Shown: positions 35,407 to 42,480 of the stretch, piece after piece
Numbering within the stretch: the stretch's first letter is position 1
Layout: each line of letters starts with the position of its first letter
Assembly: GCF_011039175.1 (NCBI RefSeq)
Contig: NZ_JAAKEN010000022.1
Coordinates: 1 to 46,220, forward strand
DNA: 46,220 nucleotides
Source of the DNA: Slackia sp. ZJ119
Lineage (GTDB): Bacteria > Actinomycetota > Coriobacteriia > Coriobacteriales > Eggerthellaceae
Reading direction: 5' to 3'
Made by a program: the position numbers and the translations under genes
Notes under the pieces: generated by a model
What the model was told of the DNA's origin: nothing
Database searches by the model: none
The model's input: the letters and a program-made list of their open reading frames with translations, nothing else

Positions 35407-35494
35407 TGGCGGAGGAAGTAGGATTCGAACCCACGGAACCTTGCGGCTCAACAGTTTTCAAGACTGCCGCCTTCAACCACTCGGCCATTCCTCC
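35407..35494 (-). tRNA. tRNA-Ser (anticodon UGA)
   Basis: An 88-nt class II tRNA with acceptor GGAGGAA/TTCCTCC, anticodon loop CTTGAAA (TGA), a long variable arm, T arm GGGTTCGAATCC and encoded CCA at 35407-35409. Its last ~20 nt are repeated three times in the array downstream. Confidence 0.95.
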
Positions 35495-35527
35495 TTGGTG
35501 CAGGGATACTGCTCGAACAGGATACCA

Positions 35528-35533
35528 TATAAT
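35528..35533 (+). promoter_or_regulatory. -10 box of tadA, possibly leaderless
   Basis: A perfect TATAAT ends only 6 bp before the tadA ATG, so transcription would start at or next to the start codon. No ribosome binding site is visible, and no good -35 at 17 bp. Confidence 0.5.
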
Positions 35534-35539
35534 AGGCGT

Positions 35540-36046
35540 ATGGATGATGATTACTACATGGGGCTGGCTGTCGAGCAGGCTCAGGCAGCGGCGCGGGAGG
35601 GCGAGGTGCCTATCGGCGCGGTGGTCGTGTATGCGCCCGTTGATCCGGCTACTCGGCGTCCGCTGGCGGAACCGCAGGTCATCGCAACGGGTCGCAATCG
35701 GCGCGAAACCACGCAAGACCCTGCCGGCCATGCCGAGTTTCTGGCGCTGAAGGAGGCTTCGGCCAAGCTCGGCGTGTGGCGGCTGACCGGCTGCCATGTG
35801 TATGTCACGCTCGAGCCCTGCATCATGTGCGCCGGCCTCATGCATCAGTCGCGCATCGACCGTTGCGTCTTCGCCGCTCCTGATCCCAAGGCTGGAGCAT
35901 TGGGCACGTTGTATGCCATTCATGCAGACGAGCGCTTGAACCACCGCTTTCAGGTAGAATCGGGCGTGCGGGAAAAGGAATGCGTCGCGATGCTTCGGGA
36001 TTTCTTTCGGCAGCGCCGCGACGACAAAAAGCGTGCGCGGTCGTGA
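35540..36046 (+). CDS. tadA: tRNA-specific adenosine deaminase TadA
   Basis: TadA converts A34 to inosine in tRNA-Arg(ACG). The 168-residue product has the cytidine-deaminase fold with the zinc ligands His64 (GHAEF, with catalytic Glu66), Cys94 and Cys97 (EPCIMCAG). Residues 31-48 form an insert of about a dozen residues relative to typical TadA, between the first two strands. The start ATG comes directly after a TATAAT box, suggesting a leaderless mRNA. It is divergent from tRNA-Ser(UGA). Confidence 0.93.
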   Translation: MDDDYYMGLAVEQAQAAAREGEVPIGAVVVYAPVDPATRRPLAEPQVIATGRNRRETTQDPAGHAEFLALKEASAKLGVWRLTGCHVYVTLEPCIMCAGLMHQSRIDRCVFAAPDPKAGALGTLYAIHADERLNHRFQVESGVREKECVAMLRDFFRQRRDDKKRARS

Positions 36047-36103
36047 CAGCTTTCCCTTCCGATCTCATGTAATCCTTTCTGACTCCTGAGACAAGGGGCC
36101 TCA

Positions 36104-37162
36104 ATGATAGACAGGCTTTCATCGGTTGACATGATGGCGCTTGCGCGTGACGCTCAAGACGCCGATGCGCGGAAATTTCGTCGGCCCGGCGCGGTGCGCG
36201 TCATGGCGCCTGCGAAGGTGAACCTGTTTCTGGCGATCGGCGACAAGCTGCCCGACGGCTATCATGCTGCGACGAGCATAATGCACGCATTGTTGCTTCA
36301 TGACGTTCTGTGGATGAAAACGGAGCCACAGAATGCGTTTTGGGACGAGAATTCATCCGTCCTTGATGAAGATGTCGTTGGAACCGAAAACGATGCCTTA
36401 GCGAGCGAATCGTTGCGTGTGAGCCTTTCAGTGCGGAATTTTGACGGCTTGGAGCCGCTCGAAGTGGCTCCTGAGGACAACATTGTCGTGCGGGCGGTGC
36501 GCCTGCTGCATCGCGAGCTTGGTCGTTCGGCGGGGGATCGGCTGGCGATGCACCTTGAGAAACACATCCCCGTGCAAGCCGGTTTGGGCGGCGGGTCGTC
36601 GGATGCGGCGGCGGCGCTCGTCGGCGCGGCGCGGCTGTGGGGCGTCGAGACGGACGATCCGCGGCTTGAAGCGGTCGCTCAGCGCCTTGGTGCCGACGTG
36701 CCGTTTTTCTTGCGCGGCGGGTGTGCGTGTCTGACGGGCAAGGGCGACGTGTTCGACCATGCGCTCAAGCCGATGAAAAAGCCGGTGGTGCTGGTGAAGC
36801 CGTCGACGGGCGTGTCGACGGCCGCTGCATACCGGGCGTTCGACGCCTCGCCCTGTCCGATTGACGCCGCCACGGTGAAGCGTGCCGTTTCCGCGGCAGC
36901 GGCCGAGGACGTGCCGCTCGCCAACAACCTCATGCCGGCCTCGGAAGGGCTGCTTCCGGAATTGGCGGCCGTGGCGGAGTGGTTGGGCGCCCAGTTGGGG
37001 ATCGAATCGGTCTTGATGTCGGGAAGCGGGTCTGCCTTTTTCGGCGTGTGCCGCACGTTTGCCGCAGCGGCCGCAGCAGCGGGCGCTGCCAAGGCGGCTG
37101 GCTGGTGGGCGCGTGCGACGACGTTCAGCCCGGCGGCCGCGATGCTCGTACCTCTTCGGTAG
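36104..37162 (+). CDS. ispE: 4-diphosphocytidyl-2-C-methyl-D-erythritol kinase
   Basis: IspE phosphorylates CDP-methylerythritol in the non-mevalonate isoprenoid pathway. The 352-residue GHMP kinase shows APAKVNLFL (35-43), LPDGYHAATSIMHAL, the glycine-rich phosphate loop GLGGGSSDAA (near 160-170), ADVPFFLRGG and MSGSGSAFFGV. It is longer than usual (about 290-310): about 30 extra residues precede the first motif, and an insert around 75-115 (DENSSVLDEDVVGTEN region) is less GC-rich than the rest. The upstream ATG at 36104 has AAGGGG; later ATG starts at 36131 or 36134 are possible. Confidence 0.93.
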   Translation: MIDRLSSVDMMALARDAQDADARKFRRPGAVRVMAPAKVNLFLAIGDKLPDGYHAATSIMHALLLHDVLWMKTEPQNAFWDENSSVLDEDVVGTENDALASESLRVSLSVRNFDGLEPLEVAPEDNIVVRAVRLLHRELGRSAGDRLAMHLEKHIPVQAGLGGGSSDAAAALVGAARLWGVETDDPRLEAVAQRLGADVPFFLRGGCACLTGKGDVFDHALKPMKKPVVLVKPSTGVSTAAAYRAFDASPCPIDAATVKRAVSAAAAEDVPLANNLMPASEGLLPELAAVAEWLGAQLGIESVLMSGSGSAFFGVCRTFAAAAAAAGAAKAAGWWARATTFSPAAAMLVPLR

Positions 37163-37183
37163 TTCGGCGCGAAAGGATTCCCT

Positions 37184-37579
37184 ATGGCCGCTCGTCTTGT
37201 GCGCATGATCCCGGTGCTGGTGGTTTTGGCTTTGCTGGCGGCGGGCGTGTACCTCTACATTTCATATCGCCATTCGCCGTTGCGGGCGAAAGAGGTGCTC
37301 ATCAAGATGTTCCTCGTGCTGACGATCGCGCTGTCGGCGTTTTTCGGCCTCGTGACGCTGTATGCGCTCTTCGAGGCGAACGCCGGCGTGTTCGACTTGT
37401 TTTTCAGCTTCCTGCTGGCCGCGCTCATAGGGCTGGTCATCACGCTCGTGTGCCGCTGGCGCTTCCTGAAGCACCATCCCGCATTCAAAGACAAGGCCTT
37501 TCGCGCCAAAATCATCCCGAAAGAACCCGAATGGCTGCAACTGCTGAAGCAGATCCTCGGCATGATAGGGAAGCGGTAG
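37184..37579 (+). CDS. Hypothetical small membrane protein (three helices)
   Basis: I do not recognise the family. The 131-residue product has three hydrophobic segments (about 8-28, 40-62 and 66-90) and a basic cytoplasmic-type tail of 40 residues ending LKQILGMIGKR. It begins 21 bp after ispE behind GAAAGGA, so it is probably in the same transcript. Confidence 0.8.
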   Translation: MAARLVRMIPVLVVLALLAAGVYLYISYRHSPLRAKEVLIKMFLVLTIALSAFFGLVTLYALFEANAGVFDLFFSFLLAALIGLVITLVCRWRFLKHHPAFKDKAFRAKIIPKEPEWLQLLKQILGMIGKR

Positions 37580-37581
37580 AA

Positions 37582-38015
37582 GGTTTCGAATCCATGAAAG
37601 GACCTTGGTGACGTGGAGTTTTCCATTGTAGAAAGGGTTAGCGAAAATGGCGGAGAGCTGGGGATTCGGTAAATCTTCCTTCGGAAGATTTACAGGGTTC
37701 GTCGCAAGCTCCTCACCCGAATTCGCTAAAAACGCTTCGCGTTTTCTTGACGCGAATTCCCCTCACGGGTTCGAATCCTCTGAAATGGCCCTGGTGACGT
37801 GGAGTTTTCCATTGTAGAAAGGATCAAAAAAATGGCGGAGAGCTGGGGATTCGAAAAATCTGCTTCGCAGATTTTTAGGCCTCCTCGCAAGCTCGTCGGC
37901 CGAATTCGCTAAAAACGCTTCGCGTTTTCTTAACGCGAATTCCCCTTGCGGGTTCGAATCTATGAAATAGCCTCAGCAATGCAAAGGTTTCGGTTGAAGA
38001 AGGGATCAATAGAAA
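37582..38015 (-). repeat. 184-bp tandem array at the 3' end of tRNA-Ser(GCU)
   Basis: Copies of the tRNA 3' end, GGCGGAGAGCTGGGGATTCG, lie at about 37649 and 37834, with the real gene at 38017: periods of 185 and 183 bp. Each is joined to a hairpin body (37662-37778 and 37847-37961) of the same family as at tRNA-Ser(UGA), running to GGTTCGAATC. The locus-specific 68 bp between bodies differ wholly from those at the other array. A partial unit (GGTTTCGAATCC and flank) lies at 37582-37647. The tetraloops here are TTCG where the other array has TGCG. Confidence 0.85.
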
Positions 38016-38106
38016 TGGCGGAGAGCTGGGGATTCGAACCCCAGATACCCTTGTGGGGTATACTCGCTTAGCAGGCGAGCACCTTCGGCCTCTCGGTCAG
38101 CTCTCC
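38016..38106 (-). tRNA. tRNA-Ser (anticodon GCU)
   Basis: A 91-nt class II tRNA with acceptor GGAGAGC/GCTCTCC, anticodon loop CTGCTAA (GCT), long variable arm, T arm GGGTTCGAATCCC and encoded CCA at 38016-38018. Confidence 0.95.
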
Positions 38107-38128
38107 GCGGCAAATCATGCAGTTTGCT

Positions 38129-38157
38129 ATGATACCGCGAGTAGAAAAAAGTTGCAA
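38129..38157 (-). promoter_or_regulatory. Promoter of tRNA-Ser(GCU)
   Basis: On the minus strand TTGCAA (38152-38157) and TATCAT (38129-38134) have a 17-bp spacer. An overlapping plus-strand extended -10, TGCTATGAT (38125-38133), may serve the divergent DUF2207 gene. Confidence 0.65.
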
Positions 38158-38176
38158 GGAAAAAGGACCTGCGAAC

Positions 38177-40225
38177 ATGGGCGCTTTTCAATTTCCCTTC
38201 AAAACAATGCCGTGCGGCGGTGCCGGCGACCTGCGCGGCGCGGATCGGACGGCGCTTGGAGTCGGGCGGTTGGCGCTTGTTTTCGCGGTTCTTGCGTTGG
38301 CGGCCTGTGTTCTGGCGTTTCCGCAGGCGGCGTGGGCGAAGTCGTACAGCATGCCGCGCGTGGACATGGAGGCCCAGGTGAAGCCGAACGGCGACTTGCA
38401 GGTGACCGAGCGGCGCACGTTTGATTTCGACGGCGAATTCACGGCGGTGTGGTGGGACTTTGGGAAGCTTCCCGATGGGTCTGACCTGGTCGTCGACTCG
38501 GTGACGTACGCGGGCGGCGACCAGGGCTCGCAGACGCGTGCCGTGGTCGAGGTGCCGTTTGCCTTCGAATGGCGCGAAGAGGGCGGTCCGGGCGGCGAGG
38601 CGTTCTCGTACGACGAGGCGCAAACGACGCTGTACGCCTTCTTCGAGGCCGAGGACGAAGCTTTGACCGTCGGCTTGTCGTACACGATCATGAATTTCAC
38701 GCAGGTTTACGACGACGTGGCCGAGGTGTACTGGCAGTTTGTCGGGCCGAAATGGGGTGAGGACTCAGACAACGTGTCTTTGACGATCGCGCTGCCAGAG
38801 CAGGCGGGCGGCAAAACCGGGGCGGTCGAAGAATTGGCCAAGGCGTGGGCGCATGGGCCTTTGGATGGAACGGTTTCTATCGGGCCAGGTCAGAAGGTTG
38901 TTTTTAAGGTTCCGCATCTTCTGGCGGGCGATTTCGCCGAGGCCCGCATTCTGTTTCCGCCCGCTTGGCTGACAGACCTTCCCGAAGACAGCCCGGCTCG
39001 GCTGGAAGGCCGCGAGGCCCTGCCGCGCATTTTGGCGGAAGAACAGCAGTGGGCCGAGGCCGCCAACCAAAAACGCCTGCTGGCGGTGGGGCTGCTGGGC
39101 GGTCTGACGGCGGCGTGCGTGCTGCTGCTGGCATGGGCGCTCGTGGCGTTTTTGCGTCACGGCCGCGAATATGCGCCGGACTTTACCGGCGAGTTTACGT
39201 CGCAGCTGCCGGATTCTCGCGTGCCGGTGGCGGCGATCGGCCGGCTGTGGCGTTGGAACCGCGAAAGCATGGACGATTTCGTCGCGTCGGTCATCGCGCT
39301 TGGGCAGCGCGGACTCATTCGGGTCGACGAAGGCGAATACCGCACAGAAACACCAGGCCAGAACCGTGAAAAAGTTCGTTCGTACTACGTGACGCGCGTG
39401 CAGGACGCTGTGGCGGCGCCCAACGCCGTCGAGCAGGCGACGCTTGACGTGCTGTTCGGAACCATCGCGCACGGCTCGCCGTCGTTGTGGCTGGAAAGCA
39501 TTCAATTGTTTGCCAAAGAAAACCCTGAGTCGTTTGCTAAGGCAATGAAGGCCTGGCAGAAAACGCTGAGCGCTGACGTGGCGGCACGGGGCTATTTCGA
39601 ACCGAAAGGCAAGCGCTACCAGGTGATCTTTGTGACGTTGGGCGTTTTGTCCCTGGTGGCGGGCATCTTCGTGCCGCTGATGCTTGAAAACCTGCTTCCG
39701 GCGGCAATCCTTGTGCCCACGGGCATCGCGCTGGTGGTGATCGGCAACTACATGCCGCGCCGCAGCAAGGAAGGCAACAACCTGACGGCGCGGTGCAAAG
39801 CGCTGCGGAACTGGCTGCAATCGCTGGCTGACCAGCCGATTCAGCGCGACTTGCCCGAGGACTACTGGCGGCAGTGCATGGTGTACGCCTACGTGTTCGG
39901 CGTGTCGAAGCAGGCGATGGAAGCGCTGGTGTCCATGAGGCCCGACCTGTTTGAGCCGGGGAACACGGCACCGTTGCGCCAGGACGCCGGCGATGGGTAC
40001 GGGACGGTGCCGTGGTGGTGCTGGTATGCGGGCGCACGGGCGAATCCCGGGTCGTCGCAGGCGGCGCTGCCGTCCATCAGCGACGCGTTTGGGGCGTCGC
40101 TATCGAAGGCCCAGGCCACGGTGTCGGCGGCGCTTTCGAGTTCGTCCGACGCCGGCGGTGGAGGCGGCGGCTTCTCGGGCGGCGGCGGAGGCGGCTTCGG
40201 CGGCGGAGGCGGAGGCGCTCGGTAG
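38177..40225 (+). CDS. DUF2207 domain-containing membrane protein
   Basis: The 682-residue product has a signal-peptide-like N-terminus ending AWAKS (about residue 55), an exterior beta-rich domain typical of DUF2207 (VDMEAQVKPNGDLQVTERRTFDFDG and WWDFGKLPDGSDL), a transmembrane helix near 300-325, a cytoplasmic region with IGRLWRWNRESMDDFVASVIALGQRGLI, two further helices around 490-540, and a C-terminal glycine run. Such proteins are common in Gram-positive bacteria, and their function is not established. ATG 38177 is chosen from the signal-peptide position; AAAAAGGA lies upstream. It is divergent from tRNA-Ser(GCU). Confidence 0.88.
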   Translation: MGAFQFPFKTMPCGGAGDLRGADRTALGVGRLALVFAVLALAACVLAFPQAAWAKSYSMPRVDMEAQVKPNGDLQVTERRTFDFDGEFTAVWWDFGKLPDGSDLVVDSVTYAGGDQGSQTRAVVEVPFAFEWREEGGPGGEAFSYDEAQTTLYAFFEAEDEALTVGLSYTIMNFTQVYDDVAEVYWQFVGPKWGEDSDNVSLTIALPEQAGGKTGAVEELAKAWAHGPLDGTVSIGPGQKVVFKVPHLLAGDFAEARILFPPAWLTDLPEDSPARLEGREALPRILAEEQQWAEAANQKRLLAVGLLGGLTAACVLLLAWALVAFLRHGREYAPDFTGEFTSQLPDSRVPVAAIGRLWRWNRESMDDFVASVIALGQRGLIRVDEGEYRTETPGQNREKVRSYYVTRVQDAVAAPNAVEQATLDVLFGTIAHGSPSLWLESIQLFAKENPESFAKAMKAWQKTLSADVAARGYFEPKGKRYQVIFVTLGVLSLVAGIFVPLMLENLLPAAILVPTGIALVVIGNYMPRRSKEGNNLTARCKALRNWLQSLADQPIQRDLPEDYWRQCMVYAYVFGVSKQAMEALVSMRPDLFEPGNTAPLRQDAGDGYGTVPWWCWYAGARANPGSSQAALPSISDAFGASLSKAQATVSAALSSSSDAGGGGGGFSGGGGGGFGGGGGGAR

Positions 40226-40346
40226 GGGCGGCCCGGCGAGCCGGTGCGAAACTTCTCGAAAGGAACCTGCATGAGAGGTGAAACGACCAGGTGGGAGGGC
40301 GTGTTTCCTCCTTCGTCTGGCTTCCTCCTCCTTGGCCTGCTACACT

Positions 40347-40508
40347 CTAGGGAAACACCGATCAATTCCGCCAGCCCTGCACTGGCGGGCCGGCGTCTGG
40401 CGGCTTCAGATCTCGCTTGCGCACGTCGGTGCGCTCGCTCGATCTTCAGCTCCCAGACATCCACCTCGCCAGCGCAGGACAAGACGGCTTTAATCGGTGT
40501 TTCCCTAG
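40347..40508. repeat. 162-bp nested inverted-repeat element
   Basis: Perfect 16-bp arms CTAGGGAAACACCGAT (40347-40362) and its complement (40493-40508) enclose further paired segments (CCTGCACTGGCG with CGCCAGCGCAGG; GTCTGG with CCAGAC; GCGCAC with GTGCGC around GTCG). The whole gap 40226-40544 is this structure plus short flanks; no gene is seen. It resembles the hairpin elements at 16229-16350 in design but not in sequence. Confidence 0.7.
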
Positions 40509-40544
40509 GCGTTTGCGATTTTTCACGGAAGGAGGCACCGCTTC

Positions 40545-41504
40545 ATGGCTGCGCAAGCGCTGCCCGCGTGGGCGTACAAGCTGCTCATTTTGGTGGCGAC
40601 TGCCATTTGGGGCATGTCGTTCATCGTGATGAAGGACACGGTGGACGTGCTGCCGCCGGCGTTTCTCATCGGGTTTCGGTTCGCGGCGGCGGGCGTCGTT
40701 TTGATGCTGGCGTTCTGGAAGCGCTTTCAGGCTTCGCTGACGCGCGGCTGCATTTGGCGCGGCGCGGTGGTCGGCCTGCTCATTTTTCTAGCGTTCTGGA
40801 TACAAACCATCGGGCTTACCGGCACGACGCCGGGCAAAAACGCGTTTCTGACCGCGACGTACTGCGTTATCGTGCCGTTTGCGTGGTGGGTCGTTGCGCG
40901 GCGGCGTCCGAGCGCTTGCAACGTCGTTGCGGCGTTTCTGTGCGTTGCAGGCATCGGACTCGTGTCGCTGAAAGGCTCGCTGGCTGACTTGACCATGGGC
41001 TACGGCGACTTCATGACGCTGGTGAGCGCGTTTTTCTTCGCGTTCCACATCATTGCGGTGTCGCGGTTCACAGAAGACTGCGACGCCATCGTGCTGACGG
41101 TCCACCAGTTTCTCTGGGGCGGGCTGTGCGGCATGGTTCTGGGGTTCGCGACCGAAACCCTGCCGCCGCCCGCCGCTCTGATGGCGCCCGACTTTTTGTG
41201 GAACATGGTGTTTCTCGTCGTGTTTTCGTCGTGCGTGACCTATGCCATCCAGAACGTCGCGCTGGCACACGTGCCGCCCGCGCAGGCGTCCATTCTGCTG
41301 AGCACCGAGTCGGTCTTTGGGGTGGCGTTCAGCGTGTTGCTGTACGGCGAGGCGCTCAGCCTGCGTTTGACCTTGGGTTTCGTGCTGATCTTCATCGCCA
41401 TTGCCGTGAGCGAAGCGCTGCCGATGTGGTTGGCTTCGCGCAGGGAATCGGCGCGGGCGGGTTCTGTCGACGAGGAAATTGCGGCAAGCGACGCGCAAGC
41501 ATGA
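40545..41504 (+). CDS. EamA/DMT-family transporter
   Basis: The 319-residue integral membrane protein has about ten hydrophobic helices in two homologous halves, as in the drug/metabolite transporter (EamA) family. Family features are WGMSFIVMKDTVDVLPPAFL near the N-terminus, LTGTTPGKNAFLTATYCVIVP, and in the second half AHVPPAQASILLSTESVFG. Substrate is unknown: amino acids, metabolites or drugs are all possible. A GGAAGGAGG ribosome binding site precedes the ATG. Confidence 0.92.
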   Translation: MAAQALPAWAYKLLILVATAIWGMSFIVMKDTVDVLPPAFLIGFRFAAAGVVLMLAFWKRFQASLTRGCIWRGAVVGLLIFLAFWIQTIGLTGTTPGKNAFLTATYCVIVPFAWWVVARRRPSACNVVAAFLCVAGIGLVSLKGSLADLTMGYGDFMTLVSAFFFAFHIIAVSRFTEDCDAIVLTVHQFLWGGLCGMVLGFATETLPPPAALMAPDFLWNMVFLVVFSSCVTYAIQNVALAHVPPAQASILLSTESVFGVAFSVLLYGEALSLRLTLGFVLIFIAIAVSEALPMWLASRRESARAGSVDEEIAASDAQA

Positions 41505-41530
41505 TGTTCTTGTTTCATGCGCCGCCCCTG

Positions 41531-41546
41531 CGTTTCACGTGAAACA
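41531..41546. promoter_or_regulatory. parS site overlapping a promoter
   Basis: CGTTTCACGTGAAACA matches parS at 15 of 16 positions. Its TTTCAC (41533-41538) is spaced 17 bp from the -10 at 41556-41561. Confidence 0.85.
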
Positions 41547-41552
41547 CGCGGT

Positions 41553-41561
41553 TGCTATACT
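41553..41561 (+). promoter_or_regulatory. Extended -10 of the shikimate-kinase-like gene
   Basis: TGCTATACT lies 45 bp before the ATG at 41607. The best -35, TTTCAC, is inside parS, so ParB and RNA polymerase would compete for the same bases. Confidence 0.55.
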
Positions 41562-41606
41562 GGTTGTTGAAAAGTTGGGATTTGAAACACGCTTGCAAGG
41601 AGCAAT

Positions 41607-42137
41607 ATGGCTGAAAAAGACAACATCGTGCTGATCGGCATGCCGGGAGCGGGAAAATCGACGCTCGGCATCGTGCTGGCGAAGATCATGAACATGAATT
41701 TCGTTGACGCTGATCTGCTGATCCAGGGACAGTGTGACCGCACGCTGCAGAAGATCATCGACGCCTGCGGCCCAGCCGGGTTCATCGAGGTGGAGAACCA
41801 GATTTTGAGCGACATCCAAGAGACGAACACGATCATCTCGACGGGCGGCTCGGCGGTGTACTCCGATGCGGCCATGCAGCATTTGACGAACATCGGCCTG
41901 GTCGTGTACCTGGAGATCACGCTGGACGAGCTGAAGGAGCGCTTGTCCGACTTGCAGGGCCGCGGCGTGGTGCTGAAGGGCGGCATGTCGATGAGCCTGG
42001 ACGAGCTGTACGCCGAGCGCGAGCCGCTGTACCAGCGCTATGCCGAATTGACCGTGGACGTGAACGGGTTGAGCCTTACCGACGCGGCGCGGAAGGTCGC
42101 AGCGGCGATCATCGACCGGCGGGCCGAGAACCTGTAG
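41607..42137 (+). CDS. Shikimate-kinase-like protein
   Basis: The 176-residue P-loop kinase shows Walker A GMPGAGKST (11-19), VDADLLIQ (33-40) in place of the D(T/S)D motif, the glycine pair in ISTGGSAVY (78-85) and the lid arginine region EREPLYQRYA. The shikimate-contacting arginine of the GxxxFRxxE motif is missing: here it reads GPAGFIEVE (56-63), Ile at the Arg position. It could be a diverged AroK or a kinase for another small metabolite. The ATG has CAAGGAG upstream. It is not linked to other aromatic-pathway genes here. Confidence 0.75.
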   Translation: MAEKDNIVLIGMPGAGKSTLGIVLAKIMNMNFVDADLLIQGQCDRTLQKIIDACGPAGFIEVENQILSDIQETNTIISTGGSAVYSDAAMQHLTNIGLVVYLEITLDELKERLSDLQGRGVVLKGGMSMSLDELYAEREPLYQRYAELTVDVNGLSLTDAARKVAAAIIDRRAENL

Positions 42138-42226
42138 CGGCTGCCTAAGGCGGTTTGAGGCGCGGCGGCGAAAGGCGGCAGCGGCTTGAATGCCGCCAGG
42201 AGCTCGCTCGCGAGGGCAGGCATGAA

Positions 42227-42294
42227 AAAGCGGCCGGCAACGGGACCGAGAGGGGTTTCCGTTGTCGGCCGCTTTGCGCAGGGCGGCCGTTTTT
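42227..42294 (+). terminator. Terminator with two alternative hairpins
   Basis: A 17-bp stem (42227-42243 with 42259-42275, one G:U) can form, or its right arm can pair instead as CGGCCGC with GCGGCCG (about 42266-42289), which runs into TTTTT. The two folds are mutually exclusive. The gap 42138-42480 is otherwise without a gene. Confidence 0.6.
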
Positions 42295-42480
42295 GCAGCC
42301 TCCTTCGCGCATCGGCCGCCGTCGTGGCTTTGAGCTTGCGAAGGCTGTTGCCGCCCTTGCGCCTCGACCGGCGCTGCGGCTTCCGCCGCCGTTTTGCGGT
42401 CGCTACGGCCGCAGCTTCCACTTCTGCTGAGGCCGTAGCTTCCTTCATGCCTTCGCCGCAGCCGCGCTCTTCCGCTTGCG

